In this document: one piece after another, positions 23,155-34,534 of the stretch
Numbering within the stretch: position 1 is the first letter of the stretch
Layout: every line of letters begins with the position of its first letter
NCBI GenBank assembly: GCA_950097015.1
Contig: CATNEN010000011.1
Location: 2,942,501 to 3,006,500 of the forward strand
DNA length: 64,000 nucleotides
DNA from: Macrostomum hystrix
Lineage: Eukaryota; Platyhelminthes; Macrostomidae
Direction of reading: 5' to 3'
Translations under genes and position numbers: made by a program
Notes under the pieces: model-generated
What the model saw: only the letters and a program-made list of their open reading frames with translations
Database searches by the model: none
Told to the model about the DNA's origin: nothing

Positions 23155-24560
23155 CACTTCGAGAAGTATTGATAATCATCCGAGGTTTGTAGGGTTCAGG
23201 GAGCCTATTGATAAAGGTGCCAATCATCTGAGGTTTGTAGGGTTCAGGGAGCCTATTGATAAAGGTGTCAATCATCTGAGGTTTGTAGGGTTCAGGGAGC
23301 CTATTGATAAAGGTGCCAATCATCTGAGGTTTGTAGGGTTCAGGGAGCCTATTGATAAAGGTGCCAATCATCTGAGGTTTGTAGGGTTCAGGGAGCCTAT
23401 TGATAAAGGTGCCAATCATCCGAGGTTTGTAGGGTTCAGGGAGCCTATTGATAATGGTGCCAATCATCTGAGGTTTGTAGGGTTCAGGGAGTCTATTGAT
23501 AAAGGTGCCAATCATCTGAGGTTTGTAGGGTTCAGGGAGCCTATTGATAATGGTGTCAATCATCTGAGGTTTGTAGGGTTCAGGGAGCCTATTGATAAAG
23601 GTGCCAATCATCTGAGGTTTGTAGGGTTCAGGGAGCCTATTGATAATGGTGTCAATCATCTGAGGTTTGTAGGGTTCAGGGAGCCTATTGATAAAGGTGT
23701 CAATCATCTGAGGTTTGTAGGGTTCAGGGAGCCTATTGATAATGGTGCCAATCATCTGAGGTTTTTTAGGGCTCAGGGAGCCTATTGATAATGGTGCCAA
23801 TCATCTGAGGTTTTTTAGGGCTCAGTAGCTTATTGATAATTGTGTCAATCATCTAAGGTTTTTTAGGGCTCAGTAGCTTATTGATAATTGTGTCAATCAT
23901 CTAAGGGTTTTTAGGGCTCAGTAGCTTATTGATAATTGTGTCAATCATCTAAGGTTTTTTAGGGCTCAGTAGCTTATTGATAATTGTGTCAATCATCTAA
24001 GGTTTTTTAGGGCTCAGTAGCTTATTGATAATTGTGTCAATCATCTAAGGGTTTTTAGGGCTCAGTAGCTTATTGATAATTGTGTCAATCATCTAAGGGT
24101 TTTTAGGGCTCAGTAGCTTATTGATAATTGTGTCAATCATCTAAGGTTTTTTAGGGCTCAGTAGCTTATTGATAATTGTGTCAATCATCTAAGGGTTTTT
24201 AGGGCTCAGTAGCTTATTGATAATTGTGTCAATCATCTAAGGGTTTTTAGGGCTCAGTAGCTTATTGATAATTGTGTCAATCATCTAAGGTTTTTTAGGG
24301 CTCAGTAGCTTATTGATAATTGTGTCAATCATCTAAGGGTTTTTAGGGCTCAGTAGCTTATTGATAATTGTGTCAATCATCTAAGGGTTTTTAGGGCTCA
24401 GTAGCTTATTGATAATTGTGTCAATCATCTAAGGGTTTTTAGGGCTCAGTAGCTTATTGATAATTGTGTCAATCATCTAAGGGTTTTTAGGGCTCAGTAG
24501 CTTATTGATAATTGTGTCAATCATCTAAGGGTTTTTAGGGCTCAGTAGCTTATTGATAAT
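23155..24560. repeat. Two-phase 48-bp minisatellite in the intron after NADSYN1 exon 6
   Basis: The first half (to about 23800) repeats a 48-bp unit with GGTTTGTAGGGTTCAGGGAG. The second half (about 23800-24560) repeats a diverged 48-bp unit with TTTAGGGCTCAGTAGC. The units share AATCATCT and TATTGATAA, so one array evolved into two homogenised blocks. The 48-bp period gives a spurious 221-codon frame on the - strand. Confidence 0.95.
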
Positions 24561-24632
24561 TTTCATTAATCCCTTCAGACTTCTATGATATTGCAAAAAA
24601 AATCTCATTGAATTTCTTTTATTCTATTCAAG

Positions 24633-26144
24633 ATGGAATCGAACCAGCAGCAGCAGTCTGATGCTCAACGCGGAGCTGCTGGCAATGGCTCTGACACAGG
24701 CGCTGGCTTCTCAAATGTCATCAACTCCGCTGGAACTTTCAATCAAGCTGTAAAGCATCAATTGAACTCTAAGGTTAACAGTAACGCCGGCGCGTCAATT
24801 AGAAAGCAGGGAAGCACTGTTGGAGCTACCGTTGGAGGTAGTCTTGGATATCAGGTAAGTCCTAAAATTAGGGATGCTTTTCGAAAATATAGAGTTTTTT
24901 AAATATCGAATATAACCAATAAAAATCTAAAAATTGACGTGATTTTCGAAGAATTGTAAATGAACCATTTTTTAAGGAAATTCTTAAACATAAACGTCGA
25001 GAAAGTTGTGGAAATATCGGGTTGTTTTCTAGGAATATGAAGAAATTTCGGTAGTTTTTTATGAATTAGATAAAATATTGGTTGTTTTCTAAGAATCATG
25101 AAATATAGATTCTTTCTAGGAATTTAATAAAATATCAGTACTTTTATTGGAATTAAAAAATGTCTGTTGTTTTCTAAGAGTTAGAAAAAATATCAGTTGT
25201 TTTCTAGGAATTGAAGGAAATATCGGTTCTTTTCTAGGAATTTAATAATATATCAATTGTTTCTTGAGTTTGTTGAAATTCTTTTCTAGGAATTTATTGA
25301 AATGTCGATTTTTTTCTAGGAATTTGTTAAAATGTCGATTTTTTTCTAGGAATTTGTTGAAATATCGATTCTTTTCTAGGAATTTGTTGAAATGTCGATT
25401 CTTTTCTAGGAATTTGTTGAAATGTCGATTATTTTCTAGGAATTTGTTGAAATGTCGATTCTTTTCTAGGAATTTGTTGAAATGTCGATTCTTTTCTAGG
25501 AATTTGTTGAAATGTCGATTCTTTTCTAGGAATTTGTTGAAATGTCAATTCTTTTCTAGGAATTAGAAAAAGTGTCGGTTGCTTTCTAAGAATTTGTTGA
25601 AATATCGATTGTTTTCTAAGGACCCGATGAAAAGTCGCTAGTTTTCTTAAAATCAATAAATCAAAATTTTATTCCTTCTGAATAGAAGATTTCTAAAAAG
25701 GGGATAAAAATGTTTGAAACACCTCAACCGCAAATCCCACAGGGCTGTGTTCGCCTGCTAGCCCAGATCAGCCGCCAACGCGCGGCCTGGCGTGGCGGCA
25801 TCGCCACAACGCCTATTCCGCCATTGGAATCGGCCGCAGCTCGTATCCTAGGCGGCGGAGGCGCTGGTATCGGCTTAGCGTCTCGCCGTCGCCGTCCAGT
25901 AGCCTTAGCCGAGCGTAGACCAAATCTAGGCCGCGTAGAGAAGCGAGCCTCGCCATTGTCGAAGGCCAACGCCAACTGTCTAGATAGGCATGCTGGATTG
26001 CGGGATACCGATGTAGTTGCTAGGCTGACACTGTCGCCTAGAGGCGATCCGAAAATCAACAATGCCGACGGAGAACATTTTTCAGACTATCGTCAGGAGC
26101 ATCGCCAGCCCCTGCCAGCGCCTAGAATGAGGGTTGTGCGTTGA
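24633..26144 (+). CDS. Two exons downstream of NADSYN1: C-terminal extension or separate gene
   Basis: Exon a, 24633-24854, begins exactly at an ATG after the acceptor TATTCAAG and encodes a Gln/Gly/Ser-rich 74-residue segment. Exon b, 25743-26144, after the acceptor ATCCCACAG, encodes 133 residues rich in Arg, Gly and Ala, ending RMRVVR and TGA. They join in phase 0. NADSYN1 exon 6 also ends in phase 0 at a GTTAGT donor, so these exons could extend NADSYN1 by 207 residues, although exons 1-6 already equal the usual protein length. Alternatively the acceptor-ATG junction may mark a second gene, possibly trans-spliced. I recognise no domain in either exon. Coding-like composition and clean splice sites support them being real. 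Confidence 0.55.
25090..25640. repeat. 30-bp minisatellite between the two exons
   Basis: Unit with TTCTTTTCTAGGAATTTGTT and AAATGTCGA; the core 25265-25560 is near-identical and the flanks (24900-25260, 25560-25640) are degenerate. The TTTTCTAG core resembles a splice acceptor. Confidence 0.95.
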
Positions 26145-26423
26145 GGCAAGTTTGGAACGGTAGTTTTTTAAAATAAGAACTCGATCAGCTGTAGAAAGAC
26201 CATGCTATTTTTACCCCCCGGGATTTCAAATACCCACTGTCTACTTCACGATAGCTCCCAAACCGAATGACCGATTTTCGTGAAAGTCCACCAAATTGAT
26301 TTAATGTTTCCGTCTTTTACGATTAAGTCACTTTCAAAGCCGTCCGACGTCAGCATCGGCGAGATATTCAGCGTAAATGAATGTGTAAATATAAATCAGA
26401 TGCTTCTGTGTAAACCGCTATGG

Positions 26424-27270
26424 CAGGGGTCGGCAAACTCCGGCCCGCGGGCCAGATCCGGCCCTCGAAGCTCCCAAATCCGGTCCGTGGCCCCTTCCAA
26501 CACATACAGTATCCTGTTTCATCTCTCTATGATCTGGAGATGGAGTCTCATACTCTCCTCGGTCTCGTCTGTAATGTGTCTTATCTCTCCTCTGTCTCAT
26601 GTCCCGCTAAAAAATAGGCATGTTTCTTTCGGTGATTCTAGTTGGAATCTGCGGTGTTTCCAGAAAAAGAAACAGCCGAACGCTGGAAACATACCAATCG
26701 GATGATTCCATGCTTAGAATCTACCCAACTGGGCGTTTTCTCGGTGCTTCTTGGTGGCGAAATGGAATCACCCAAAGAATCCTCCAGTTCGGAAGATTCC
26801 ATGCTCAGAAACCGCCGAGGAATCGCCCGTAAATAATTCTCTGGTTGTCCCATGGGCCACTGGTTCGGGTGATTCTTCGGCGGTTTCCGCACAATTTACG
26901 GTTACATCGGCTGCTTCCTGGGTGGTTTCTTTAACTCTTGCGAGATAGGGTGGATTTCGGTAGATTCCACTCCTATTTTGCACAAAAGACCCTCCGAAGA
27001 AGCAGCCTAATTTTTTACAGGGGTCTCCCTGGCTCACTCTTCTCTGTCCCATCTCTTCTTTGTCTCATCTCTCCCCTGTCTCGTCTATCCCGTGTCTCAT
27101 CTATCCTGTGCCTCATCTCTTCCCTGTCTCATCTCTTCTGTGTCTCATCTCTCCGGCCCCTGTCTCATCTATCTCGATCCCGTTTCTTATATTCGAACAG
27201 TTAAGGCGGCCCGCTGTCGTCTTTTAGGTTCTCTCTGTGGCCCGCACGCTAATAAGTTTTCCGACCCCTG
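26424..27270. mobile_element. hAT-like non-autonomous element
   Basis: The left end CAGGGGTCGGCAAACTCCGG and the right end GTTTTCCGACCCCTG are inverted termini of the CAGGGGTCGG type common in hAT MITEs, followed by GGCCCGCGGGCC. It is flanked by 8-bp duplications CGCTATGG (26416-26423) and CTCTATGG (27271-27278) with one mismatch, as expected for hAT. It lacks a transposase and carries its own inserted element (26603-27022). Confidence 0.8.
26603..27022. mobile_element. 420-bp MITE, copy A, inside the hAT element
   Basis: Starts CCCGCTAAAAAATAG and ends CTAATTTTTTACAGGG, so the ends are imperfect inverted repeats. A highly similar copy lies at 49988-50415 with only scattered differences. 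Having the same ends at two loci defines the element. I found no clean target duplication. Confidence 0.75.
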
Positions 27271-27482
27271 CTCTATGGCGAATCCATATTGGTTCAGTAG
27301 TTAAAAATGAACAATAGCCGAGAGTTGATGAAATTCTGTGAGTAGTTTTTGCCACCAGACACCCCGGCGTCTGGAATCTTTGAATTTTTTTGTCGGATAT
27401 CCGGAAAATTTCATGACGATTGCTTAAATAATTTAGAAAAATACAGAAAAGAGAAAAATGTGGGTATTTGAAATTCCCCGTG

Positions 27483-28340
27483 ATCTGTCTGCTGTTACTG
27501 TTGCTGTTAGTAATCACCCAAATGACTGTTTTTATACCCTGTTTTAGAAATGTTTGTCTATTAGGTCCTATTTAATTTTCTTCATCCGACAAAAGATCGT
27601 TGCAGCCCAGTAACGGCGTGCAGGTCGAGGGTTCGATTCCCGACTCTACTAGAAAATGTTTCAAGTAATTAAGGGTGGGTGACGTCCCCCCCCAATCCAC
27701 GGACTGTAAGCAGCCTTCTGATGTGCCGCGCAATAGCTGCTGCTGTGCTGTCGGCTGCACATGTTGCCCAATTTCGGCAGGTGTTATTAAAAAAATTTAA
27801 AAGGCCAATTTTCGCTAAATAGACTACTGTTTAAAGTCTTTTTTGTTGCTTTTTTCTCGCTAGTTTTCTGTCTGCTTAGCTAAGAGCGATAAGACATGTT
27901 TTATTTTGCTGTTTAAGTGTTTTATTAACTAAGTCTTGGCGTTTCGCATCATGTCAACAAATTCTTTTGTAGCTGATATTCTAACTAACATTGTGCGCGT
28001 TTTCTCAGAAATATATCACCTATCTATCTATTCCGGCCTTATTAAGCACTGATATGCTTTCTCTTTAAAGTTTTCTGAAAGTTTTTAAAGCCCAAATTCT
28101 TATATACTGGATTTTGACACCATTTTTAAACTTACAAAAACACAGATTTGTTATAGTTTTTTTAATTCGTAGATTTTTAATTATCTTAATCGATTGAAAA
28201 TAAACATGTTTTTAAATAGGTTCTATAATAAATATTATTTTCTGCAGTCGTTTTGCTTCATTTTGTAAATTTTTAAAATAGTTTAAGTATCTTCAACTGT
28301 ATCTATAGTGTTCAAATAGTTAGATATTCATTTGAAAGCT
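27483..28340 (+). other. Intergenic DNA with a SINE family 2 copy
   Basis: 27590-27790 holds a SINE family 2 copy: B-box GAGGGTTCGATTCCCGAC, then AATTAAGGGTGGG and CCACGGACTG. The remainder is AT-rich with nothing recognised. Confidence 0.6.
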
Positions 28341-28342
28341 TG

Positions 28343-28490
28343 TAGCCCATTGATTAAGGCTCTGGAATTCTGACGGAAATGTCGGGAGTTCGATTCCTAG
28401 GCCATAAGGAAACTATGTGTGTCATTTGGTATTATTGAACATAATTTCCGTACTTCTTCAGTTCGTCCAGCTGTGAATAATAAGAATAAT
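28343..28490 (+). mobile_element. SINE family 2-like tRNA-derived copy
   Basis: A tRNA-like head with A-box TAGCCCATTGATTAAGGC and B-box GGGAGTTCGATTCCTAGG, followed by a short body ending in AATAATAAGAATAATAAT. It directly abuts SINE family 1 copy B. Confidence 0.55.
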
Positions 28491-28495
28491 AATTG

Positions 28496-28855
28496 CAGGA
28501 AGGGCTGCGGGCAACGACACATCATTTAGTGACACTAGACCCGCAGCCAGCGAGGAGACAATTCTGTCCATTTCGCTGACTCCTGAGCACACACGCACTC
28601 AGATACCGTACGCAGGCATACGCTCACACAGGTGTGTACATCTGCCCTGACTTTCTCGCCCTCAGGCAGTGTGCATTCTCACTGTGCCTTGGAGGTGGCC
28701 CTCGAGGACGTGAATTGCACGACAAGCCCCCAAGCCTTCTCGCCCGGACTGTACCCCAAAATTAATGTGGCATCGCTGGGCAATCGAGCTCAGGGACCTT
28801 GGTGCAAGAAACCAACGTGGTTAGACCGCTCTGCTACTGACCCCCAGCTGAGAAA
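28496..28855 (-). mobile_element. SINE family 1, copy B (most complete)
   Basis: About 360 bp. The - strand head reads GTAGCAGAGCGGTCTAACC (leucine/serine-type A-box) with a degenerate B-box GAGCTCGATTGC, then the shared body. It lies about 280 bp upstream of WDR48. Confidence 0.8.
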
Positions 28856-29137
28856 TAAGTACAAAATAAGTACAAAATAGTGTGTTTTTTTCGACTGATG
28901 AACACTGAAATATTTTCTTAACAAATTAATTAAACGACTGCACCTAACCATTTCAGATTCTTAACTGCCATGTAGTGCAACAATCAACCTTGTCTATCTG
29001 GACACCCGTTATACTGTTCTCCATCCGGTGTTTGAGTTCTTTAAAGACAAGCTTAAAAGTCTCAAAGCAAAAACGATTTTGGCATAAACTAACATAAAAT
29101 TATTCAAAAGGTCACTTGATTAGAAGACGTAGTAGGC

Positions 29138-31498
29138 ATGGCCCAACCTCCGATGAATCACTATAGGCAAGGCTTGCCACTTGGCGGCGGTGTTGGAGGC
29201 GGCATGGGTGGCGGCGGTAGTACCCTAGGTCGCAAGCGAGTGCAAGTTAGCTACGTGATTCGCGACGACACTGAAAAGTACAATAGATTCGGCGTGAACT
29301 CGTTACAATTCGATCCGGTGCAGAATCGTTTGTTCACAGCTGGTCGAGATAGTATTATTAGAATCTATAACACTAACAATCACGATGAGCCTTATCTGCA
29401 GTCGATGGAGCATCACACAGATTGGGTAAATGATATTGTTCTCTGCTGCAGTCGCAAGAATCTAATAAGCTGTTCATCTGACACAACGGTAAAGGTATGG
29501 AATAGTTCCAGAGGTTTCTGCATGTCAACTCTGCGCACTCACAAGGACTATGTCAGAGCTCTAGCCTATGCTAAGCATAAAGAATTAGTTGCTTCAGCTG
29601 GCCTAGATAAGGCCATCTATATCTGGGATGTAAATGTGTTGACTGCATTGACAGCCAGTAACAATACTGTAACTACAAGCAGCTTGGCTGGCAACAAAGA
29701 CAGCATCTATAGTCTAGCTATGAATCACAGCGCCACAATGATTGTGTCCGGTAGTACAGAAAATATACTCCGAATCTGGGATCCCAGATCGTGTCAGAAG
29801 CAGTGCAAATTGCGTGGTCACACCGACAATGTCCGCTCCATTGTCATTAGCAATGACGGATCAAAGATTCTTAGCGGCTCCTCCGATGGCACCATCAAAC
29901 TGTGGTCAGTTGGCGAGCAGCGTTGCATCTGGACTTTCGTTGGTCACGGCGCTGGTGTCTGGACTCTGCAAGCCAACGAAGCCTTCAACACATTGTATTC
30001 ATCTGGCAAAGATGCCAGAGTCCTTGCCTGGGACCTTATCGATGTTCAGCAGCCTTATCGCCTAATCTGTCAGGAAGACTGTCCCGTATTGAAGGTGCTG
30101 CTAGTTGAAGAGACTCAACAGCCTCACCTGTGGATTTCCACAACTAACACCAATGTGAAGCGTTGGCCATTATCGTCGCTGCCGTTTCAGCATCATCAGT
30201 ATTCAAATAGGCACAATCAGTATCCTCTTTTGCCTTCTTCTGTCGCACCTGCCACTGGACCAGCTACCACGGCTTTCTCCGATCTAACAAATTCATCCGC
30301 TTCTGGCTCGGCGTCCGCTTCCGCCTCTGTATCGGCCGCCGCTTCGCCCGACGGCGATAGAAGTCCTCCTTCGCTTGTTCCTCCTCCGCCGCCGCCACCG
30401 CCTCAGCAGCCGCATCAGCCGCCGCTGTCGCCGGAGCCAAATTTTTGCATCACCGGCGGCAGTTGCATTCGTCAATATCACATTAGCAACGATAAGCGCT
30501 TTTTGTTAACTAAAGATTCAAACGACTGTGTTGCGCTCTACGATGTTGTTCTAGTGCGTAAACTGCAAGACCTACCAGCCGGCAGCTTTGATCAGCGAGC
30601 CGCAGATATGACCGCTAAGCGAGTCTTTGTACCCAGTTGGTTTTCAGTTGATTTGAAAACTGGCCTACCAATGATTCATCTTGAGGAGCAGGACTGCTTT
30701 AGTGCCTGGGTTAGTCAGAGAGATTCCGGTATAGCGGTTGATGGCTTGCCAAGGGAGCCGCCAGCTGCTGGTGGCGTCACCCAGCCAGACTCCAAGATCA
30801 ACTACGGCGGCTTAGTTTTGCAGGCATTGTTCGAGCACTGGCCGCCGACTCGTGTTAGAAAAGAGGACGGCGGCTACACTAGGGCTAACTTGTACTTCTC
30901 CGTGCCGCAGCACACTCCGGTAGTCCTTAGCGAATCAACTGGGCGCACTCTGTTCCGCCTGCTAGTGCGAGACAGCGGAGGCGAATCAGAGAATGCCATC
31001 CTTAGCGAAACAGTTCCGGCTTGGATCACGGACATTCTGGTTGACAAGAACCTGCCAAAGTACATTAAGATCTCATTCTATTTGAATCCATATCCGGCTT
31101 CTAGTGTGAAAAGTTTACGCAAAGATCGTCTAAGCGCCAACGATATGCTGCAGATTCGCAAGGTGGCCGAGCATGTCGTTGAAATGTGGCGGACAGAGAG
31201 TCTTCCACCTGGAGTTCCGCCTCTGCTTCCGTCGCAGCAGCAGCAGCAGCAGCAACAGTCGCAGCACTATCAACAGCAGCAGCAACAGGCTGCTTCTTCT
31301 GATACTAACACCACAGATCAGTTGGCAGCGCAGCAGCAGAGGCCAGCGGAAGAGCTAGTTGAGATTCTCATTAACGACACAGTTCTGGATCCCAATATAG
31401 ACCTGCGCACGGCTAAGCATTTTTATTGGAAGAGTGGCGGCGATCTTGTCTTGTTCTTTCGTAGAAAAGACGATCGAAAACACGGGAACCGAAAGTAA
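29138..31498 (+). CDS. WDR48: WDR48 / UAF1, deubiquitinase cofactor
   Basis: An intact 786-codon single exon. The N-terminus [20 protein letters not shown], then [15 protein letters not shown], is diagnostic of WDR48. The WD40 propeller spans about residues 30-330, with WD-type ends such as [23 protein letters not shown] and TIKLWSV. A Ser/Ala/Pro-rich insertion (about 350-430) precedes the DUF3337-type region, and the C-terminus ends in the SUMO-like domain ([17 protein letters not shown]). A polyQ tract lies near 695-730. Family: WDR48 activates USP1, USP12 and USP46 and supports FANCD2-FANCI and PCNA deubiquitination. It is intronless here, in sharp contrast to the repeat-filled introns of its neighbours, so a retrocopy origin is possible although the frame is intact. 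Confidence 0.95.
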   Translation: MAQPPMNHYRQGLPLGGGVGGGMGGGGSTLGRKRVQVSYVIRDDTEKYNRFGVNSLQFDPVQNRLFTAGRDSIIRIYNTNNHDEPYLQSMEHHTDWVNDIVLCCSRKNLISCSSDTTVKVWNSSRGFCMSTLRTHKDYVRALAYAKHKELVASAGLDKAIYIWDVNVLTALTASNNTVTTSSLAGNKDSIYSLAMNHSATMIVSGSTENILRIWDPRSCQKQCKLRGHTDNVRSIVISNDGSKILSGSSDGTIKLWSVGEQRCIWTFVGHGAGVWTLQANEAFNTLYSSGKDARVLAWDLIDVQQPYRLICQEDCPVLKVLLVEETQQPHLWISTTNTNVKRWPLSSLPFQHHQYSNRHNQYPLLPSSVAPATGPATTAFSDLTNSSASGSASASASVSAAASPDGDRSPPSLVPPPPPPPPQQPHQPPLSPEPNFCITGGSCIRQYHISNDKRFLLTKDSNDCVALYDVVLVRKLQDLPAGSFDQRAADMTAKRVFVPSWFSVDLKTGLPMIHLEEQDCFSAWVSQRDSGIAVDGLPREPPAAGGVTQPDSKINYGGLVLQALFEHWPPTRVRKEDGGYTRANLYFSVPQHTPVVLSESTGRTLFRLLVRDSGGESENAILSETVPAWITDILVDKNLPKYIKISFYLNPYPASSVKSLRKDRLSANDMLQIRKVAEHVVEMWRTESLPPGVPPLLPSQQQQQQQQSQHYQQQQQQAASSDTNTTDQLAAQQQRPAEELVEILINDTVLDPNIDLRTAKHFYWKSGGDLVLFFRRKDDRKHGNRK

Positions 31499-31673
31499 AT
31501 CACTTTAAAAAGTTATTGTTTTCTAAATTGGCGCCCTTTTATTGTCGGCAATTTTGTTAAAAAATCTATCTTTCTCATAAATGCCTGTACTTGCTTGCTT
31601 GCTGTTGACTTGTGCTTTAACTTTAAGTTAGGTTTTAAAATTTAAGCGTTAACCTATTCACGAGAGGTAGATA

Positions 31674-31679
31674 AATAAA
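31674..31679 (+). promoter_or_regulatory. WDR48 polyadenylation signal
   Basis: AATAAA about 175 bp after the WDR48 stop, in an AAATAAAATAAAATATT context. Confidence 0.5.
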
Positions 31680-31704
31680 ATAAAATATTGTTTAAGTCAC
31701 TTCA

Positions 31705-32110
31705 ATGATCATCAGGTGTGTTTAATAGTGTTCAGGTGTCTAGAATGGGGTTCATGTTCAGGTGTGTGGAATGGGGTTTGGGTGTCTAGAATGGAGTTCA
31801 GGTGTGAGGAATGGGGTTCAGGTGTCTTGAATAGTGTTCAGGTGTCTTGAATGGGGTTCAGGTGTCTAGAATGGGGTTCAGGTGTCTTGAATGGGGTTCA
31901 GGTGTCTTGAATGGGGTTCAGGTGTCTTGAATGGGGTTCAGGTGTGAGGAATAGTGTTCAGGTGTCTTGAATGGGGTTCAGGTGTCTTGAATAGTGTTCA
32001 GGTGTCTTGAATGGGGTTCAGGTGTCAAGAATGGGGTTCAGGTGTCTTGAATGGGGCTCAGGTATCTAGAATGGGGCTCAGGTATCTAGAATGGGGCTTA
32101 TGTGTCATGA
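31705..32110. repeat. 20-bp minisatellite downstream of WDR48
   Basis: About 20 copies of GGTGTCTTGAATGGGGTTCA with variants (TCTAGAAT, GAGGAAT, AATAGTG). Each junction reads TTCAGGTGTC, another CAG|GT-bearing unit. Confidence 0.95.
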
Positions 32111-32519
32111 GGTAGTTCTGGTTTTTCATTATTATTTATTCTTTTTTATTCCCGAGTAAGAATGCTACATGTTGATAGCAAGTTGATTTCAAAGACCTGT
32201 AAAGTGTCTTTAGCTACTATCTTTCAGTTTTTTAATCCTCTCTCCTGAATTTCACAATTTTTTGTATTCTGTTTTGCTTCTAAAGAAACGAAATTTCTCT
32301 AGTAATAAATATTTAACTGTGTACCATTTTATACTTAATAGTTCTGCTAGGTAAATATATATAAAAAACTACTATAATTGCTTGCTTTACCAATAGCTTT
32401 TGGCACAGTTTTTTTTACCTATTTTATTTGCATACATTGCAGTGCGCTATTCAAATTTATTACATGTTATTTGTATTGGTTAGCTGAGATATTTCTAAGA
32501 AATGTTCTGGATTTAAGTT

Positions 32520-33530
32520 ACATTCCTCTAGCCCCAATCTCTCCATCCTTCTACCCCCAATCTCTTCATCCTTCTACCCCAATCTCTTCATCCTTCTACC
32601 CCCAATCTCTTCATCCTTCTACCCCAATCTCTTCATCCTTCTACCCCCAATCTCTTCATCCTTCTACCCCCAATCTATTCATCCTTCTACCCCCAATCTC
32701 TTCATCCTTCTACCCCCAATCTCTCCATCCTTCTACCCCCAATCTCTTCATCCTTCTACCCCCAATCTCTTCATCCTTCTACCCCCAATCTCTTCATCCT
32801 TCTACCCCGAATCTCTCCATTCTTCTACCCCCAATCTCTTCATCCTTCTACCCCAATCTCTTCATCCTTCTACCCCCAATCTCTTCATCCTTCTACCCCC
32901 AATCTCTTCATCCTTCTACCCCAATCTCTTCATCCTTCTACCCCCAATCTCTTCATCCTTCTACCCCAATCTCTTCATCCTTCTACCCCCAATCTCTTCA
33001 TCCTTCTACCCCCAATCTATTCATCCTTCTACCCCCAAACTCTCCATCCTTCTACCCCCAATCTCTTCATCCTTCTACCCCAATCTCTTCATCCTTCTAC
33101 CCCCAATCTCTTCATCCTTCTACCCCAATCTCTTCATCCTTCTACCCCCAATCTCTTCATCCTTCTACCCCCAATCTATTCATCCTTCTACCCCCAATCT
33201 CTTCATCCTTCTACCCCCAATCTCTCCATCCTTCTACCCCCAATCTCTTCATCCTTCTACCCCCAATCTCTTCATCCTTCTACCCCGAATCTCTCCATTC
33301 TTCTACCCCCAATCTCTTCATCCTTCTACCCCAATCTCTTCATCCTTCTACCCCCAATCTCTCCATCCTTCTACCCCCAATCTCTTCATCCTTCTACCCC
33401 AATCTCTTCATCCTTCTACCCCCAATCTCTTCATCCTTCTACCCCAATCTCTTCATCCTTCTACCCCCAATCTCTTCATCCTTCTACCCCCAATCTATTC
33501 ATCCTTCTACCCCTAATTTATCCATCCTTC
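32520..33530. repeat. 22/23-bp minisatellite, pyrimidine-rich
   Basis: About 45 copies of CAATCTCTTCATCCTTCTAC plus four or five C. The one-base variation in C-run length (22 versus 23 bp) shifts frame along the array. The strand is almost purine-free, so triplex or H-DNA formation is plausible. It ends next to a consensus donor-like AAG|GTAGGT at about 33555. The 395-codon frame across it is an artefact. Confidence 0.95.
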
Positions 33531-33559
33531 TACTCTCTATTCCACCCCCACCCAAGGTA

Positions 33560-34530
33560 GGTTAATTTATTTTACCTGAAGAGAATAATTGTCAAAACAT
33601 AATTAAGTTTAGGTCAAGCACTTGTTTAATTATGCCGTTATGTGGTTCATTGCAGTAAATACTTTTTCAATTGAGATAAATTATCTTATGTATACCCTTT
33701 TGACTGTCATCTACATTAGCACAATTTTCAATTGGAAAACGATGCGAACGCTTAAAATTGAGTTTTTTTTAAAAGCCACATTCCATATTCAAAATGAATT
33801 GTTAAATTTACGATTTTAATTAATTATCTACTTAATTAAACTTCTTATAAATGTTCCAATTATACTACTGCCCAGTTTGTCTATTGTAAGCAGTTTTCAT
33901 TTTACGTAACTGAAATATAAAACTGCACGTTAGACATAAATCAATGCTGCTTTCTAAGTGTTGTCAGTTGTCTCAATAATTTAGATATTTGGAGGAAAAG
34001 TTTAATGCCCTGCCTGACACTTTATCGTTTCTACTTTGAAGCTGTAATTCTATTTCAGTTTTAATGGTCAAACAAACTTAGCTACAATTAAATTATTTAA
34101 TTTTCCTCTTTGATGTGATGAAATATTTTTTCATGTTTTTCTTAGTTGAAAAAAACACAGAATTGTGCCTAAATTTTCAGGACTATATTTTATTAGGTTC
34201 GTATTGCTGTTCCTATTATTTAATATATGGCCTAGTTATTCAATTAAACTAAATTTAACTAGACATGTTAGTGTATGAATCTGGTTTGTGAGGAACCTGA
34301 CTTAGTTTAATTTCTATCAATTCATTCATTTTTCTATGCATACACAATTAGTTTTCGTATTTGTCTTAAGAATTATTAACTGCCTATACTACAATTGCAT
34401 GTCGATTCTAGCTCCTAACAATAAAATGTTAAATTTAACATTGAAACATTTGCGCATTTCACTAAGACACTTTTTGTTTTTTATTTTAAGACTGACACAA
34501 ATTTATACTGTAAAAGTCCTAATAGTGTTA
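33560..34530. other. AT-rich DNA upstream of PGAM5-A
   Basis: No exon recognised. The missing first coding exon of PGAM5-A could lie here or further upstream. Confidence 0.35.
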
Positions 34531-34534
34531 GTTA

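Larger units (their letters stand above)
26216..27482. mobile_element. Outer TIR element of a three-level nest
   Basis: The left end CGGGATTTCAAATACCCAC is matched in inverted orientation by GTGGGTATTTGAAATTCCCC at the right end. Interior sequence next to the left end (CTACTTCACGATAGCT, then CCGATTTTCGTGAAAGTCCA) is shared with a second copy beginning at 63868. No transposase is visible and the superfamily is unassigned. It is interrupted by a hAT-like element at 26424-27270. Confidence 0.7.

Noticed and set aside
23135-23800. 221-codon - strand open frame
   Set aside because: 48-bp array translated as a 16-residue repeat; lies in an intron on the opposite strand.
32378-33565. 395-codon + strand open frame
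   Set aside because: Runs through the 22/23-bp array and changes register with C-run length; begins at a non-ATG codon.
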